A DNA stretch of 64,000 bases from Bosea sp. OAE506. GTDB lineage: Bacteria; Pseudomonadota; Alphaproteobacteria; Rhizobiales; Beijerinckiaceae. The notes under the pieces were generated by a model. It saw only the letters and a list, made by a program, of their open reading frames with translations. It did no database searches and had not been told where the DNA came from. This document shows positions 1-8,671 of the stretch, piece by piece (positions within the stretch are counted from its first letter, which is position 1; each line of letters opens with the position of its first letter). Where the stretch lies: positions 3,349,001-3,413,000 of the forward strand of contig NZ_JBEPOB010000001.1 in the NCBI RefSeq assembly GCF_040546595.1. Direction: 5' to 3'. Made by a program: the position numbers and the translations under genes.

Positions 1-145
1 GCCCACCGGGATCGGCCACGATGATCTGCGTCGCGGCGCGGGCCTGTCCGATCAGGGCCGGCCCGACCACCGCGCCGGCGGCGACGCCACCGGCCAATTG
101 CAGGAGGTGGCGCCGGTTAGGCCTGTTCATGATGCTGCTGGTCAT
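1..145 (-). CDS. Solute-binding protein, N-terminus only (cut by window edge)
   Basis: Only the first 48 codons are present; the gene runs off the left edge. The start at 145 is preceded by a clear GGGAGA ribosome site. The protein opens MTSSIMNRPNRRHLLQLAGG and continues into a small hydrophobic stretch ending ARA, which looks like a Tat- or Sec-type export signal. The mature part begins ATQIIVADPGG, as in PotD-like periplasmic binding proteins of ABC importers; this family call is an inference from very few residues. It lies 58 bases after the crotonase-family gene on the same strand and is probably co-transcribed with it. Confidence 0.55.
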   Translation of the reverse strand, partial: MTSSIMNRPNRRHLLQLAGGVAAGAVVGPALIGQARAATQIIVADPGG

Positions 146-203
146 CGTTCTCTCCCGTTCAGCGGTTTTCCGCATTTCCCCGTGGTCGTCTGGTCTTCTC
201 GTG

Positions 204-977
204 TCAGGCGCTCTTCTTGGCGGCGCGCTTGGCGAGGAATTCCTCCATCATCCGCGCCGGCTCGCCAGTGGCGTAGGCCTCGCGCTGGTTGCGGATGCCG
301 GCCGCCAGACAATCGCGGAAGCCGGCCTCGGTGACCTCCCGGAAGCGCGCGCGGTTGAGGCGCATCGCAACAGGCGGCTTGCCGGCGAGCTCGGTGGCGA
401 GTTCCAGCGCAGCCGCCATCACCTGCTCCTGCGGCACGAGCCGGTTGATCACGCCGATACGGAAGCATTCCTCGGCATCCATCATCCGTCCGGTCAGCGT
501 CAGGTCGATGGTGCGGCCGAGCCCGATCAGCTCGCGCATGATCCAGGGGCCGGTGGTCGAGGCGATGCCGGAGTTGATCTCGGGCTGGCCCATGGTGACG
601 CCGGGATGGCCGACGCGCAGGTCGCACAGCAGCGACACCTGGAAAGCCGACCCGGCCGCGACGCCGTTGAGCGCGGCCACGATTGGCTTCGAGAGCGAGC
701 GGATCCGGTCATACATGCGCTCCCACTCGCCGATCCACAGCTCGGCCCGGTCGGGGTCGAAGGTCTTGGTCTCGTTGAGATCCTGCCCGGCGCCGAAGGC
801 GCGGTCGCCTGCACCGGTGAGGATGATGGCGCGCACGGCAGAGTCCGCCTCCAGCTCGTCCAGCGCCTCCACGAGGCGGGCCCGCATCGGCGCGTTCCAT
901 GCGTTCAGCTTGTCGGGGCGGTTCAGGGTCAGAATGCCGACAGGCCCGCGCACCTCGCTGAGGATGAAGTCCTTCAT
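204..977 (-). CDS. Enoyl-CoA hydratase/isomerase (crotonase) family protein
   Basis: 257-residue member of the crotonase superfamily, which binds an acyl-CoA and stabilises its enolate in an oxyanion hole. Visible motifs are LTLNRPDKLNA near the N-terminus, the CoA-side loop FGAGQDLNE around residues 70-78 and NGVAAGSAFQ around 105-114; GQPEINSGI follows in the active-site region. The length is normal for a single-domain hydratase. The start at 977 is chosen because GGAGAG precedes it; an upstream in-frame start at 1010 would run through the putative operator. It is divergent from the IclR gene and upstream of a binding-protein gene, suggesting catabolism of a CoA-activated acid. The substrate cannot be named. 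Confidence 0.85.
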   Translation of the reverse strand: MKDFILSEVRGPVGILTLNRPDKLNAWNAPMRARLVEALDELEADSAVRAIILTGAGDRAFGAGQDLNETKTFDPDRAELWIGEWERMYDRIRSLSKPIVAALNGVAAGSAFQVSLLCDLRVGHPGVTMGQPEINSGIASTTGPWIMRELIGLGRTIDLTLTGRMMDAEECFRIGVINRLVPQEQVMAAALELATELAGKPPVAMRLNRARFREVTEAGFRDCLAAGIRNQREAYATGEPARMMEEFLAKRAAKKSA

Positions 978-992
978 GGCACTCTCCGATGC

Positions 993-1011
993 ATTGTTAT
1001 CGATATACAAT
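993..1011. promoter_or_regulatory. Inverted repeat, candidate IclR operator
   Basis: ATTGT-N9-ACAAT with an internal TATCGATA palindrome, in the 117-base divergent gap between the crotonase gene and the IclR gene. IclR proteins often bind such AT-rich palindromes next to their own gene. Binding by this regulator is inferred from position and symmetry only. Confidence 0.45.
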
Positions 1012-1094
1012 AAGTTCTATTGAATGATCGGCGCGAACGCCCGATCTTGTCAAGGCCGCAGGCCGCAGCCATTGATCCCGCAGGAGAACCATCG

Positions 1095-1928
1095 ATGTCC
1101 GAGATGAGCGAGCGCAGCGGCGCCAGCCTCAAAAGCGAACGGCTGGTGCGCGGCAAAGGCGACCAGGGCGGCCGATCCAGCGCGTTGATGGTCAACTCGG
1201 TGGAGAAGGCTTTCCGCGTGCTCTCGGCCTTCGGCCGCCAGCATCAGACGCTCAATCTCTCCCAGGTCGCCGCGGAAACAGGGATGGATCTCAGCGCTGC
1301 CCAGCGTTTCACCCATACGCTGACGCAGCTCGGCTACCTCCACAAGGACGCCGAGACCCGGCGATTCGAGCTCACGGCCAAGACGCTCGATCTCGGCTAT
1401 CATTTCATCCGCAGCAGCCGCCTGGTCGACCGGGCGATGCCCTATTTGATGCATCTCAGCAAGGAGACCGAGGAAACCGTCAATCTGACGATGCGGGAGG
1501 GCACGGAGATAATCTTCGTCTCGCGTTTCCTCAGCCGGCACGTCCTCAACACCGACGTCATCATCGGCACGCGCATGCCGGCCTATTGCACCGCGCCCGG
1601 CATCGCGATGCTGTCGCGCCTGTCGGAGGACGAGGCGATGGCGGTGATCGACGCCTCCGACCTCAAGGCCTACACGCCGTCCACGACCTGGCAGAGCGAT
1701 GCGCTCCGCGAAAAGATTCGTCAGGCGGCCGCGCAGGGGTTCGCCACCGCCTTCGAGGAGGTCTATCTCGGGGACGCCTCGATCGCGGCGCCAATCCTCG
1801 ACCATCGCGGCCGTCCCGAAGGGGCGGTCAATGTTGCGGCCTCCTGCTCGCGCTACAGCCGCGAGGAGGTCGTCGCCCGCTTCTCATCGCTGATCATCGC
1901 CGCCGCCCACGCGATCTCGCGGGTCTGA
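1095..1928 (+). CDS. IclR-family transcriptional regulator
   Basis: 277 residues, the normal size for IclR. An N-terminal winged helix (NSVEKAFRVLSAFGRQHQTLNLSQVAAETG, then a recognition helix ending RFTHTLTQLGYL) is followed by the effector-binding domain, with the typical segment RMPAYCTAPGIAMLSRLSEDEA and the C-terminal VAASCSRYSREEV. The start at 1095 is preceded by GGAGAA. It is divergent from the crotonase gene and lies 107 bases upstream of the HcnABC-type dehydrogenase, so it is placed to control either or both. The effector is unknown, probably a small carboxylate as for most of the family. Confidence 0.93.
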   Translation: MSEMSERSGASLKSERLVRGKGDQGGRSSALMVNSVEKAFRVLSAFGRQHQTLNLSQVAAETGMDLSAAQRFTHTLTQLGYLHKDAETRRFELTAKTLDLGYHFIRSSRLVDRAMPYLMHLSKETEETVNLTMREGTEIIFVSRFLSRHVLNTDVIIGTRMPAYCTAPGIAMLSRLSEDEAMAVIDASDLKAYTPSTTWQSDALREKIRQAAAQGFATAFEEVYLGDASIAAPILDHRGRPEGAVNVAASCSRYSREEVVARFSSLIIAAAHAISRV

Positions 1929-1965
1929 TCGTCTCGACGCGCAGGATCCGGCATGCCGGCATCGC

Positions 1966-1971
1966 TTGACA
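1966..1971 (+). promoter_or_regulatory. Candidate -35 box upstream of the HcnABC-type operon
   Basis: A perfect TTGACA lies 65 bases before the first dehydrogenase start. The -10 is unclear: AT-rich sequence (CCAATATA) follows 18-20 bases later. A CCGGCATGCCGG palindrome sits just upstream at 1948-1959. The promoter is plausible but unproven. Confidence 0.35.
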
Positions 1972-2035
1972 GAGACGCCGACCACCTTACCAATATACGC
2001 ATGAGCTTATCGCATCGCGATATTTTGGTTTCTTC

Positions 2036-2344
2036 ATGAGCTCTGACGGCGCCCAGTTTATGCGCGTCGCCACGCGTCGCGGGGCCGCGATCGCTCTGGA
2101 ATTTGACGGCCTGCCCCTGGCCGCAACGGAGGGTGACAGCATCCTGGCCGTCCTGCTGACCCACGGCCTGATCCTGCGCCGCCACGAGTTCGGGAGCGAG
2201 CCGCGGGCGGGCTTCTGCCTGATGGGCGCCTGCCAGGATTGCTGGGTCTGGAGCAGCCATGGCGGACGCTTGCGCGCCTGCACGACGCCGGTCGCCGACG
2301 GCATGATCCTCGCCAGCCAGCCGCCGGCCGCTCGCCATGAGTAG
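2036..2344 (+). CDS. HcnA-like [2Fe-2S] subunit of FAD-dependent dehydrogenase
   Basis: 102-residue ferredoxin-like subunit. The cluster cysteines are Cys61, Cys66 and Cys69 (GFCLMGACQDC) with Cys82 (RACTTPV), the plant-type 2Fe-2S pattern of HcnA and of the gamma subunit of D-hydroxyproline dehydrogenase. It would pass electrons from the flavin subunits towards the respiratory chain. Its last codons overlap the start of the next subunit by 8 bases, implying coupled translation. The neighbours HcnB-like and HcnC-like complete the three-subunit enzyme. Homology does not separate hydrogen cyanide synthase, opine oxidase and hydroxyproline dehydrogenase; the last two fit this context better. Confidence 0.85.
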   Translation: MSSDGAQFMRVATRRGAAIALEFDGLPLAATEGDSILAVLLTHGLILRRHEFGSEPRAGFCLMGACQDCWVWSSHGGRLRACTTPVADGMILASQPPAARHE

Positions 2345-3704
2345 CATCGTCATCGTCGGGGCCGGGCCGGCCGGTATCGCGGCGGCCGAGCTGCTCTGCA
2401 GCCACGGACACCGGCCCGTCGTGATCGACGAGGGTGAGCGCTCAGGCGGCCAGGGCTATCGCCGCCCCTCACCCGATCTCGCGCTCGACATGCACGCTCT
2501 GATGGGCAGCGAGGCGGGCCGCTACGAGGCGCTGCACCGCCGCTTCGCCGCCCTGGCGGAGCACATCGACTACCGCCCGCGCACGCTGGTCTGGGCGATC
2601 GAGGGGCGCACGCTCCATCTCCTGCATGACGGGCAGGCGGAGACGATCGAGGCCGATAGGCTGCTGCTGGCGACAGGAGCCATGGACCGGGTGGCACCAT
2701 TGCCCGGATGGACCCTGCCGGGCGTCTTCACCCTGGGCGGGGCCCAGGTCGCGCTCAAGGATCAGGGCTGCCTGATCGGTCGACGCGTCGCCTTCCTCGG
2801 CTCCTCTCCCCTGCTCCTGCTTGCAGCCAAGCAGTATCGGCAGATGGGCGGCACGGTCGCCGTCGTCGCCGACACGACGGGCCTCGTCGCCAAGGCGCGG
2901 GCGCTGCCCGGACTTCTCGCCTCGCCGCGCACGCTGCTGCGCGGGCTCGGCGGCATGGCTGGCGCGCTGCGCGCCGGCACGCCGCTCCTCCATGGCGTCA
3001 CCCCGATCGCGATCGAAGGCGACGGCCATGTCCAGTCCCTGCGGCTGCGCGATTCGGCGGGCCGCGAACGCCGTTTCACCTGCGACGCCGTCGCGCTGGG
3101 ATACGGCCTCAAGCCCGAAACCCAGCTCGCCGATCTGGCGGGAGCCCGCTTCGCCTATGACGAGGCGTTCCGGCTCTTCCTGCCGGAGACCGATGCCTTC
3201 GGCCGGGCGCGCCCCGGCCTCTATCTCGCCGGGGACGGCGCCAGCATCGGCGGGGCCGACGCGGCCGAGGCCAGCGGCGCCCTCGCCGCCCATGCGATCC
3301 TGGCCGATCTCGGTGGGCCACCCGCTGCGGCGGCGATCCGGACGCTGTCGCGCAAGCTGGCCAGGCTGCGCGGCTTCCAGCGCAGCTTGGCGCGGGCCTT
3401 TGCTTGGCCGGTTTCACAGATCCGGGCCCTGCCCGACGACACGGTGCTGTGTCGCTGCGAATCCGTCACCATCGGCGCGGTGCGCGCCGCCATGGCGCAG
3501 GCGCTCGGCCCGGTCGAGGTCAACCGCGTCAAGGCGATGACGCGCTGCGGCATGGGACGCTGCCAGGGCCGCGTCTGCGGGCCGGCCCTCCAGGAAATCG
3601 TCGCCGGAGCGTCCGGCCAGGATGGGGCTGGCGCCGGCCGCCTGCGCGGTCAGGCGCCGGTCAAGCCGATCGCCCTCTCCGCAGCCGGGGAGTCGACGCC
3701 ATGA
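2337..3704 (+). CDS. HcnB-like FAD/NAD(P)-binding subunit with BFD [2Fe-2S] domain
   Basis: 455 residues. An N-terminal Rossmann fold (IVIVGAGPAGIAAAELL) and a second dinucleotide fold near the middle (GRRVAFLGSSPLL) form a pyridine-nucleotide-disulphide reductase-like core. The C-terminal domain carries the bacterioferredoxin-associated-type cysteines VLCRCES followed by TRCGMGRCQGRVCG. This is the alpha subunit architecture of HcnB, opine oxidase and D-hydroxyproline dehydrogenase. It overlaps the genes on both sides by 8 and 4 bases (ATGA at the 3' junction). A membrane-associated complex that oxidises a D-amino acid or opine is inferred. Confidence 0.87.
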   Translation: MSSIVIVGAGPAGIAAAELLCSHGHRPVVIDEGERSGGQGYRRPSPDLALDMHALMGSEAGRYEALHRRFAALAEHIDYRPRTLVWAIEGRTLHLLHDGQAETIEADRLLLATGAMDRVAPLPGWTLPGVFTLGGAQVALKDQGCLIGRRVAFLGSSPLLLLAAKQYRQMGGTVAVVADTTGLVAKARALPGLLASPRTLLRGLGGMAGALRAGTPLLHGVTPIAIEGDGHVQSLRLRDSAGRERRFTCDAVALGYGLKPETQLADLAGARFAYDEAFRLFLPETDAFGRARPGLYLAGDGASIGGADAAEASGALAAHAILADLGGPPAAAAIRTLSRKLARLRGFQRSLARAFAWPVSQIRALPDDTVLCRCESVTIGAVRAAMAQALGPVEVNRVKAMTRCGMGRCQGRVCGPALQEIVAGASGQDGAGAGRLRGQAPVKPIALSAAGESTP

Positions 3705-4915
3705 GCCGCGCGAGCGCCGACGTCGCGATCATCGGCGGCGGTCTGATCGGTGTCTGGACGGCCTTTTTCCTGGCGCGACGCGGCCAGAGCGTGACGCTGT
3801 TCGAAAAGGGCGTGGTCGGCGCTCAGTCCAGCGGCACGAATTTCGGTAATCTGCGGCTGCAGGGCCGCTTTCTCGGCCAGTATCCCCTGTCGTTGCGCTC
3901 GCATGCGCTGTGGGAGGATTTCGAGGCATTGATCGGCGAGGACTGCGAATTCGCGCAGACCGGACATCTCTATTGTGCCTTCGACGCCGACGAGGCCGCG
4001 CGGCTCGAAGCCTACGCGCAGGTTTCCGAATCGCACGGCCTGGCGATCGAGCGGCTCGTCCCGCCCGATCTGCGCCGGCGCTTCCCCTGGCTAAGCGGCC
4101 GGGCGATCGCCGCGACCTTCTGCGCGCGCGACGCGACCGCCAACCCGCGGCTGGCCACGCCGGCCGTGGCGCGTGCGGCGCAGCGGCAGGGCGTGGAGAT
4201 CCGCGAGAACGCTCACGTCACAGCCGTCAACCGGCAAGGCGATGGCTTCAGGATCACCACGGCAGACGGGCGCGAGCTGAGTTGCGCGGCGCTCGTGAAT
4301 GCGGCCGGCGCCTGGGCCGTCCAGAGTGCGGAATGCTTCGGAGAGACCGCGCCGGTCTTCGCGGCAGGGCCGCCGCAATTCGTGACCGAGCCCCTGCCCC
4401 CGCTGTTCACGCCCTCGCTCCAGACGATCGACGGCTCCGTCATCGCCCGCCAGACCGAGCGCGGCAATGTCATCCTCGCAGGCTATCCACGCACGGCGGC
4501 CGATGCCGCGGGAAACCGCGCGCCGGTGCCGCCAGCCAAGACGCTGGCAGCCATGCGTGCGCTCGCGGGACTCGTGCCGTCCCTCGCGCAGGCGCATGTG
4601 ATCCGCGTCTGGTCCGGCATCGAGGGCTATCTGCCCGACATGATCCCGGTGATCGGGAGGAGCGACACCACGCCAGGCCTGTTCCACGCCTTCGGCTTCT
4701 GCGGCCATGGCTTCCAGATCGGCCCCGGCGTCGGCCTGTGCCTCAGCGAATTGATCGTCGACGGCGCGACGCCGACCCCGCTGGACCCGTTCTCGATTGC
4801 AAGATTCCGCACGCCCGCGGCGGTCAGCGAAAAGTTCCTCAAGGAGTTTGATCGCCACGGCGACATGGCGATCGAGCGACCCGCTCACGCCAACCAAGCG
4901 ATCGCCCGCAGCTAG
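3701..4915 (+). CDS. HcnC-like FAD-dependent amino-acid oxidoreductase subunit
   Basis: 404 residues of the DAO/glycine oxidase family. The FAD-binding motif is VAIIGGGLIGVWTAFFLARRG at residues 8-28 followed by LFEKG. The C-terminal part has the flavin-capping region WSGIEGYLPDMIPVIGRS and the FGFCGHGFQIGPGVG loop. It is the catalytic beta subunit that takes hydride from the amine substrate. The ATG overlaps the upstream stop (ATGA), so an internal start inside the longer open frame is chosen. With the two genes before it, it forms one operon. The substrate is likely a D-amino acid, hydroxyproline or opine; no proline racemase or hydroxyproline-specific gene lies nearby to decide. Confidence 0.87.
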   Translation: MSRASADVAIIGGGLIGVWTAFFLARRGQSVTLFEKGVVGAQSSGTNFGNLRLQGRFLGQYPLSLRSHALWEDFEALIGEDCEFAQTGHLYCAFDADEAARLEAYAQVSESHGLAIERLVPPDLRRRFPWLSGRAIAATFCARDATANPRLATPAVARAAQRQGVEIRENAHVTAVNRQGDGFRITTADGRELSCAALVNAAGAWAVQSAECFGETAPVFAAGPPQFVTEPLPPLFTPSLQTIDGSVIARQTERGNVILAGYPRTAADAAGNRAPVPPAKTLAAMRALAGLVPSLAQAHVIRVWSGIEGYLPDMIPVIGRSDTTPGLFHAFGFCGHGFQIGPGVGLCLSELIVDGATPTPLDPFSIARFRTPAAVSEKFLKEFDRHGDMAIERPAHANQAIARS

Positions 4916-5195
4916 CTTGCGCTTCGGCGGCAGAGTGATCGTTCCGAAGTAAGATTATGCGTCAGCAGTCGATGCATTGCGCTCGGGAATGGATCGAAAG
5001 CCGATGGCCACCGATCAGGTCTCGACATGCCTGCTGTGCGGCGCCGGTCAGATGTCAGCAACTGGCGCACCTCGTCCGGAGCAGCCTGGGCGCTGTCGGC
5101 GCGCCTAAAACCACCTGAGGCACAGCGGATCCATGTCCTGAAAATGGACATCCTGCACGGTAACACTCGCTGCGGAACAGGAGCGCCTCTGACTA

Positions 5196-6374
5196 TCAGG
5201 AAACGCTACATGATTGTCGGAGGGCTCGCAGTTTCAACATGGCGAGAACACCCAGAAACGGTCCGATTGCGAGCAGGGCAAAGGCGTGGTTCCACCCGGT
5301 AAAGGGCAGGAGCCACGGCAAGGTCTGAATAGCGGCGATCGTGATCAGGAAGCCGACGCAGGTCTGGATCGTCAACATCGTTCCCGTCAGTCGACGCGGG
5401 GCGATCTCGATGGCGAGCGCCGAGAACTGCGCGGAATCGGCGACGACGGCAAAGCCCCAGACGAGGGTGATCGCGATGGCCAGAGCCGGTGCGACGCTCG
5501 CCAGCGGGCCGATCGCGAGAGCGCACAGGCCGCTGACGACCATAGCGGCGGCAGCGGTCGCGCAACGGCCAAAGCGATCCGCCGCAAGGCCTGCGAGCAC
5601 AGCGCCGGGGAGCCCTGCCGCGATGATCAGGAAGACCAGCATGCTGGCCTTGGCACCCTGGAGATTGATGGGGCCGTGCTGGAGAAACGCTCCGATCCAG
5701 GCCCACATGGCGTAGAGTTCCCACATATGGCCGAGATAGCCGAGATTGGCGAGGCGCAGCTGGGGCGACCGCCAGGCCTCGCCGATATCGGCGAACCGAA
5801 ACTGGGTTGGCGCGAACCGCATCTCCCCCTCGCGGAAGGCCAGGATGAGAGCCCCTGCCGCCAAGGCCAGACTGCCGGCGACGAGATAGACGGTCGTCCA
5901 GGGCAAGGTGCCGATCAGCCCGTTCACGAGATGCGGTGAGGCAGAGCCGAGGGACAGGCTGCCCACAAGGATCCCGATGAGGACGCCCAGATCGCCCTTG
6001 GCCCAGGTGGCCGCCATCTTCATCCCGACGGGATAGACCGCCGCCATGGCGGCGCCCGCCACGGCGCGCAGACCAAGCGCGGCCCAGCCCGTCGGCTCGA
6101 CGAGCGGCAGGAGCAGAGTGGCGGCGCCTGCGATGCCGCATCCCGTCGCAAACAGACGCTTGGGTTGGATTCGGTCGGCCAGGCCCAAAGTGGCGCTGGC
6201 GAGCGTGCCGACGACAAATCCCGCCTGGACCGCAGATGTGAGGAGGCCTCCCTGCGCACTCGTCATCAGTCCATGGCTGATCAGATCGGCGACGGCAGCC
6301 GTCGCCGCAAACCAGACCGACAGGGAGGCGACCACCGAGAGGCACAGGATCGTCAGGTTGAGGACCTTGCCCAT
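5196..6374 (-). CDS. MFS transporter
   Basis: 392 residues with about twelve hydrophobic segments and a short cytoplasmic middle loop near residues 180-215. The first helix is LTILCLSVVASLSVWFAA and the helix-loop segment LADRIQPKR resembles the conserved MFS loop 2-3; a second copy, LAADRFGR, follows in the C-terminal half. The family resembles CynX/NimT-type permeases. GGAG precedes the start at 6374; starts upstream lack this. It lies between the HcnABC-type operon (convergent) and the TetR gene (same strand, 175 bases upstream), and may carry the substrate of the neighbouring dehydrogenase. The substrate is unknown. Confidence 0.88.
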   Translation of the reverse strand: MGKVLNLTILCLSVVASLSVWFAATAAVADLISHGLMTSAQGGLLTSAVQAGFVVGTLASATLGLADRIQPKRLFATGCGIAGAATLLLPLVEPTGWAALGLRAVAGAAMAAVYPVGMKMAATWAKGDLGVLIGILVGSLSLGSASPHLVNGLIGTLPWTTVYLVAGSLALAAGALILAFREGEMRFAPTQFRFADIGEAWRSPQLRLANLGYLGHMWELYAMWAWIGAFLQHGPINLQGAKASMLVFLIIAAGLPGAVLAGLAADRFGRCATAAAAMVVSGLCALAIGPLASVAPALAIAITLVWGFAVVADSAQFSALAIEIAPRRLTGTMLTIQTCVGFLITIAAIQTLPWLLPFTGWNHAFALLAIGPFLGVLAMLKLRALRQSCSVS

Positions 6375-6549
6375 CTCGTCTCCGGGGACCATCCGCCCGG
6401 TTGGCATGAGGCGATCAGCAGGAGGCTTTAGGCGCGCGACGGGCGCGCGTCCAGCCGACACCGCCGCCCGATTCTGAAGGGGCGACGCCGGCGCCGAGCA
6501 GGCCCTGTCCCCTCATCGGTCACGCGCATGGGCGCTACACCCGCGATCG

Positions 6550-7188
6550 TCATCGGGGGTGACTTGGACCGGTCACGCTGACGACATCGGACAGAAAGCG
6601 GTCGATGGCGCGTTCGATCGCCGGCCCGACATCGGGCGGGGTGGGTGTCTGATAAACGAAGCGACGAATTCCGATATAGACGATGCCGCCATGGAGGTTC
6701 CAGATATCCTCCATCTCCACGGCCGCATGCGCGTCGGATGCCGCCGCAATCTCCAGCCGCATCGGTTCGAGGAAGGCGGCATGGAGATGCGCGAGGTAGC
6801 GCGCATTCAGCTTCGCCTTCGCGAGCCCGGAGAACATGAAGATCCGCATCCATTCATAGGTGAAGATCGCTTCCGTATAGGCCGTGTAGAAGCGCAGCAT
6901 CCGCGTGCGAAGAGGCACCGTGCGGTCGCATAGCCAATCGCGCCATTCCGGACGCAGGCGGTCGAGATAGACGCGCTCGAACACCGCCTCGATCAGCGCC
7001 TCCTTGCTCTCGAAATACTTGTACAGCAGCGACTGACCGATCCCGAGCCGTGCCGACAGATCGCGCGTGCGGCCTTCGAGCCCGACCTCGGCGAAAAACG
7101 CGACGGCCGCATCGACGATCTGCGAGCGGCGCTCGGCTGGCTTCAGCCGGCGCTTGGGTTGGGGAGGACGCAGTTCAGGGCCAGGCAT
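6550..7188 (-). CDS. TetR/AcrR-family transcriptional regulator
   Basis: 212 residues. The N-terminal DNA-binding domain is complete: KPAERRSQIVDAAVAFFAEVG, then LSARLGIGQSLLYKYFESKEALIEAV, the hallmark TetR recognition helix. The C-terminal helices would form the dimer and ligand pocket. ATG 7188 is preferred; a TTG at 7230 would add 14 residues. The gene is divergent from the molybdenum-hydroxylase operon across a 108-base gap that holds a GATCA-N2-TGATC palindrome, so repression of that operon and of itself is the likely role. The MFS gene downstream may also be a target. Confidence 0.9.
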   Translation of the reverse strand: MPGPELRPPQPKRRLKPAERRSQIVDAAVAFFAEVGLEGRTRDLSARLGIGQSLLYKYFESKEALIEAVFERVYLDRLRPEWRDWLCDRTVPLRTRMLRFYTAYTEAIFTYEWMRIFMFSGLAKAKLNARYLAHLHAAFLEPMRLEIAAASDAHAAVEMEDIWNLHGGIVYIGIRRFVYQTPTPPDVGPAIERAIDRFLSDVVSVTGPSHPR

Positions 7189-7241
7189 CGCCGAAGTCTC
7201 GACCACGAAAAATTCCAGTTGCCAAGCCAATCGTTCTTGGA

Positions 7242-7253
7242 GATCATTTGATC
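7242..7253. promoter_or_regulatory. Palindrome, candidate TetR operator
   Basis: GATCATTTGATC, a perfect inverted repeat of five bases with a two-base spacer, overlapping a second palindrome TTGATCAA at 7248-7255. It sits 44 bases before the first gene of the molybdenum-hydroxylase operon and 54 bases from the TetR start. Assignment to TetR is inferred. Confidence 0.45.
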
Positions 7254-7296
7254 AATAAGAGAGCGTCCGAGCAAGGGCGATCGTGGAGGAGACGCT

Positions 7297-8154
7297 ATGA
7301 AGCCCGCCCCGCTCGCCTATGCGCGCGCGTCGGATCTCGGCCATGCGCTGGCGCTTTGGCGCGAGGCCGGCCCGGATGCCCGGCTGATCGCTGGCGGACA
7401 GAGCCTTGTCGCCGGCCTCAATCTGCGTCTGGCCGACGTCCCTGCGTTGATCGACATCAGCCGCATCGAATCGCTGTGCGGTCTTGGCTGCGAGGGCGGC
7501 ACGCTGCGCATCGGTGCGCTGACGACCCATGCGGAAATCGGGCGGTCCGAGCCTGTGGCGCGGCACGCGCCGCTGCTGACGGAGGCCGCACCGCTGATCG
7601 CCCACCCCGCGATCCGCACCCGCGGCACGCTCGGCGGCTCGCTTGCCTATGCCGATCCGGCTGCGGAGTGGCCGGCCTGCATGCTGGCGCTCGATGCCGT
7701 GATCGTGGTCCAATCCGAGACGGGCGAGCGCCGTATCCCGGCCGCGGACTTCTTTCTCGGCCTGTTCGAAACGGCGCTGCAGCCCTTCGAGATTCTCGTG
7801 GCCGTCGAGATACCCGTCATCGCCGCCGGCAGGCGACAGGCGATCCGCGAACTGGCGCGTCGCAGCGGGGATTATGCGATGGCCGGCCTGGCCGCGGCGG
7901 GGACGCCTTCGGATGGCGGGCTTCGTGACGTGACGCTCGCCTATTTCGGCCTCGGTTCGACGGCGATCCTTGCCGCGGGCGCGATGCGGATCCTCGATCA
8001 GGGCGGCGACCTCGAAGACGCCTGCGCGGCGCTCGACGACGATCTCGACCCGGCGGACGATCTCCAGGCGAGCGCAACGATGAAGCGGCACCTGGCCAAG
8101 GTGCTGCTGCGTCGGGTCGTGGCCGCGCTGTCGCCCGTCATGTCGACAGCCTGA
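7297..8154 (+). CDS. Molybdenum hydroxylase FAD-binding subunit (CoxM/XdhB type)
   Basis: 285 residues, usual for the medium subunit of xanthine dehydrogenase/CO dehydrogenase-type enzymes. The FAD-binding motifs are ARLIAGGQSLVAGLNLRLA (about residues 28-46) and the second loop TRGTLGGSLAYADPAAEWP (about 107-125). It passes electrons from the iron-sulphur subunit to the acceptor. GGAGGAGA precedes the ATG. It is the first gene of a six-gene unit: three hydroxylase subunits, then three TRAP transporter genes, behind a divergent TetR regulator. Confidence 0.92.
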   Translation: MKPAPLAYARASDLGHALALWREAGPDARLIAGGQSLVAGLNLRLADVPALIDISRIESLCGLGCEGGTLRIGALTTHAEIGRSEPVARHAPLLTEAAPLIAHPAIRTRGTLGGSLAYADPAAEWPACMLALDAVIVVQSETGERRIPAADFFLGLFETALQPFEILVAVEIPVIAAGRRQAIRELARRSGDYAMAGLAAAGTPSDGGLRDVTLAYFGLGSTAILAAGAMRILDQGGDLEDACAALDDDLDPADDLQASATMKRHLAKVLLRRVVAALSPVMSTA

Positions 8155-8164
8155 GGAGCAGAGC

Positions 8165-8671
8165 ATGACCACGGCATTTTCTGAGTCGGTCGGGATCGCC
8201 TTGCGCGTCAATGGCGAGCCGGTCTCGGCACGGGTCGAGGCAAGGCGGCATCTGATCGATTTCCTGCGGCTGGATCTCGGGCTGACCGGCGCTCATGCCG
8301 GCTGCGAGCACGGCGTCTGCGGGGCCTGCACGGTCCAGGTCGACGGGCTGATCGTCCGCGGTTGCTTGATGCTGGCGGTTCAGGCCGATGGCTGCGATGT
8401 CTGGACGATCGAGGGACAGTCGGACACCGGCGCGATCCGGGATCTGCAGGATGCGTTCATTGCCCGCAACGCCCTGCAATGCGGCTTCTGTACGCCCGGC
8501 ATGCTGGCGGCCTGCGCCGATCTGCTGGCGCATGACCCGGCGCCGAGCCGCGCGGTGATCCGCGAGCACATCTCCGGAAACTACTGCCGCTGCACGGGCT
8601 ATGAGGCGATCGTCGACGCGGTCGAGCAGGTTGCGGCCCGGCGCGGTGCGTCCCCGAGGGCTGCGGAATGA
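8165..8671 (+). CDS. Molybdenum hydroxylase [2Fe-2S] subunit (CoxS/XdhC type)
   Basis: 168 residues with two 2Fe-2S sites. The N-terminal plant-type cluster uses Cys47, Cys52, Cys55 and Cys67 (CEHGVCGAC). The C-terminal four-helix domain uses Cys106, Cys109, Cys141 and Cys143 (CGFC and CRC, within GNYCRCTGY). This is the small subunit that wires the molybdenum site to FAD. TGAGGAG precedes the start, ten bases after the FAD subunit. The 3' end overlaps the large subunit start by 4 bases (ATGA). Confidence 0.95.
   Translation: MTTAFSESVGIALRVNGEPVSARVEARRHLIDFLRLDLGLTGAHAGCEHGVCGACTVQVDGLIVRGCLMLAVQADGCDVWTIEGQSDTGAIRDLQDAFIARNALQCGFCTPGMLAACADLLAHDPAPSRAVIREHISGNYCRCTGYEAIVDAVEQVAARRGASPRAAE

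Noticed and set aside
2036..4915. Hydrogen cyanide synthase (hcnABC) as a specific name
   Set aside because: The architecture fits, but the same three-subunit form is used by opine and hydroxyproline dehydrogenases, and cyanide production is rare outside a few groups. The gene symbols were withheld.
5027..5302. A 91-codon frame between the HcnC-like and MFS genes
   Set aside because: It overlaps the MFS 3' end and has no recognisable sequence or ribosome site.
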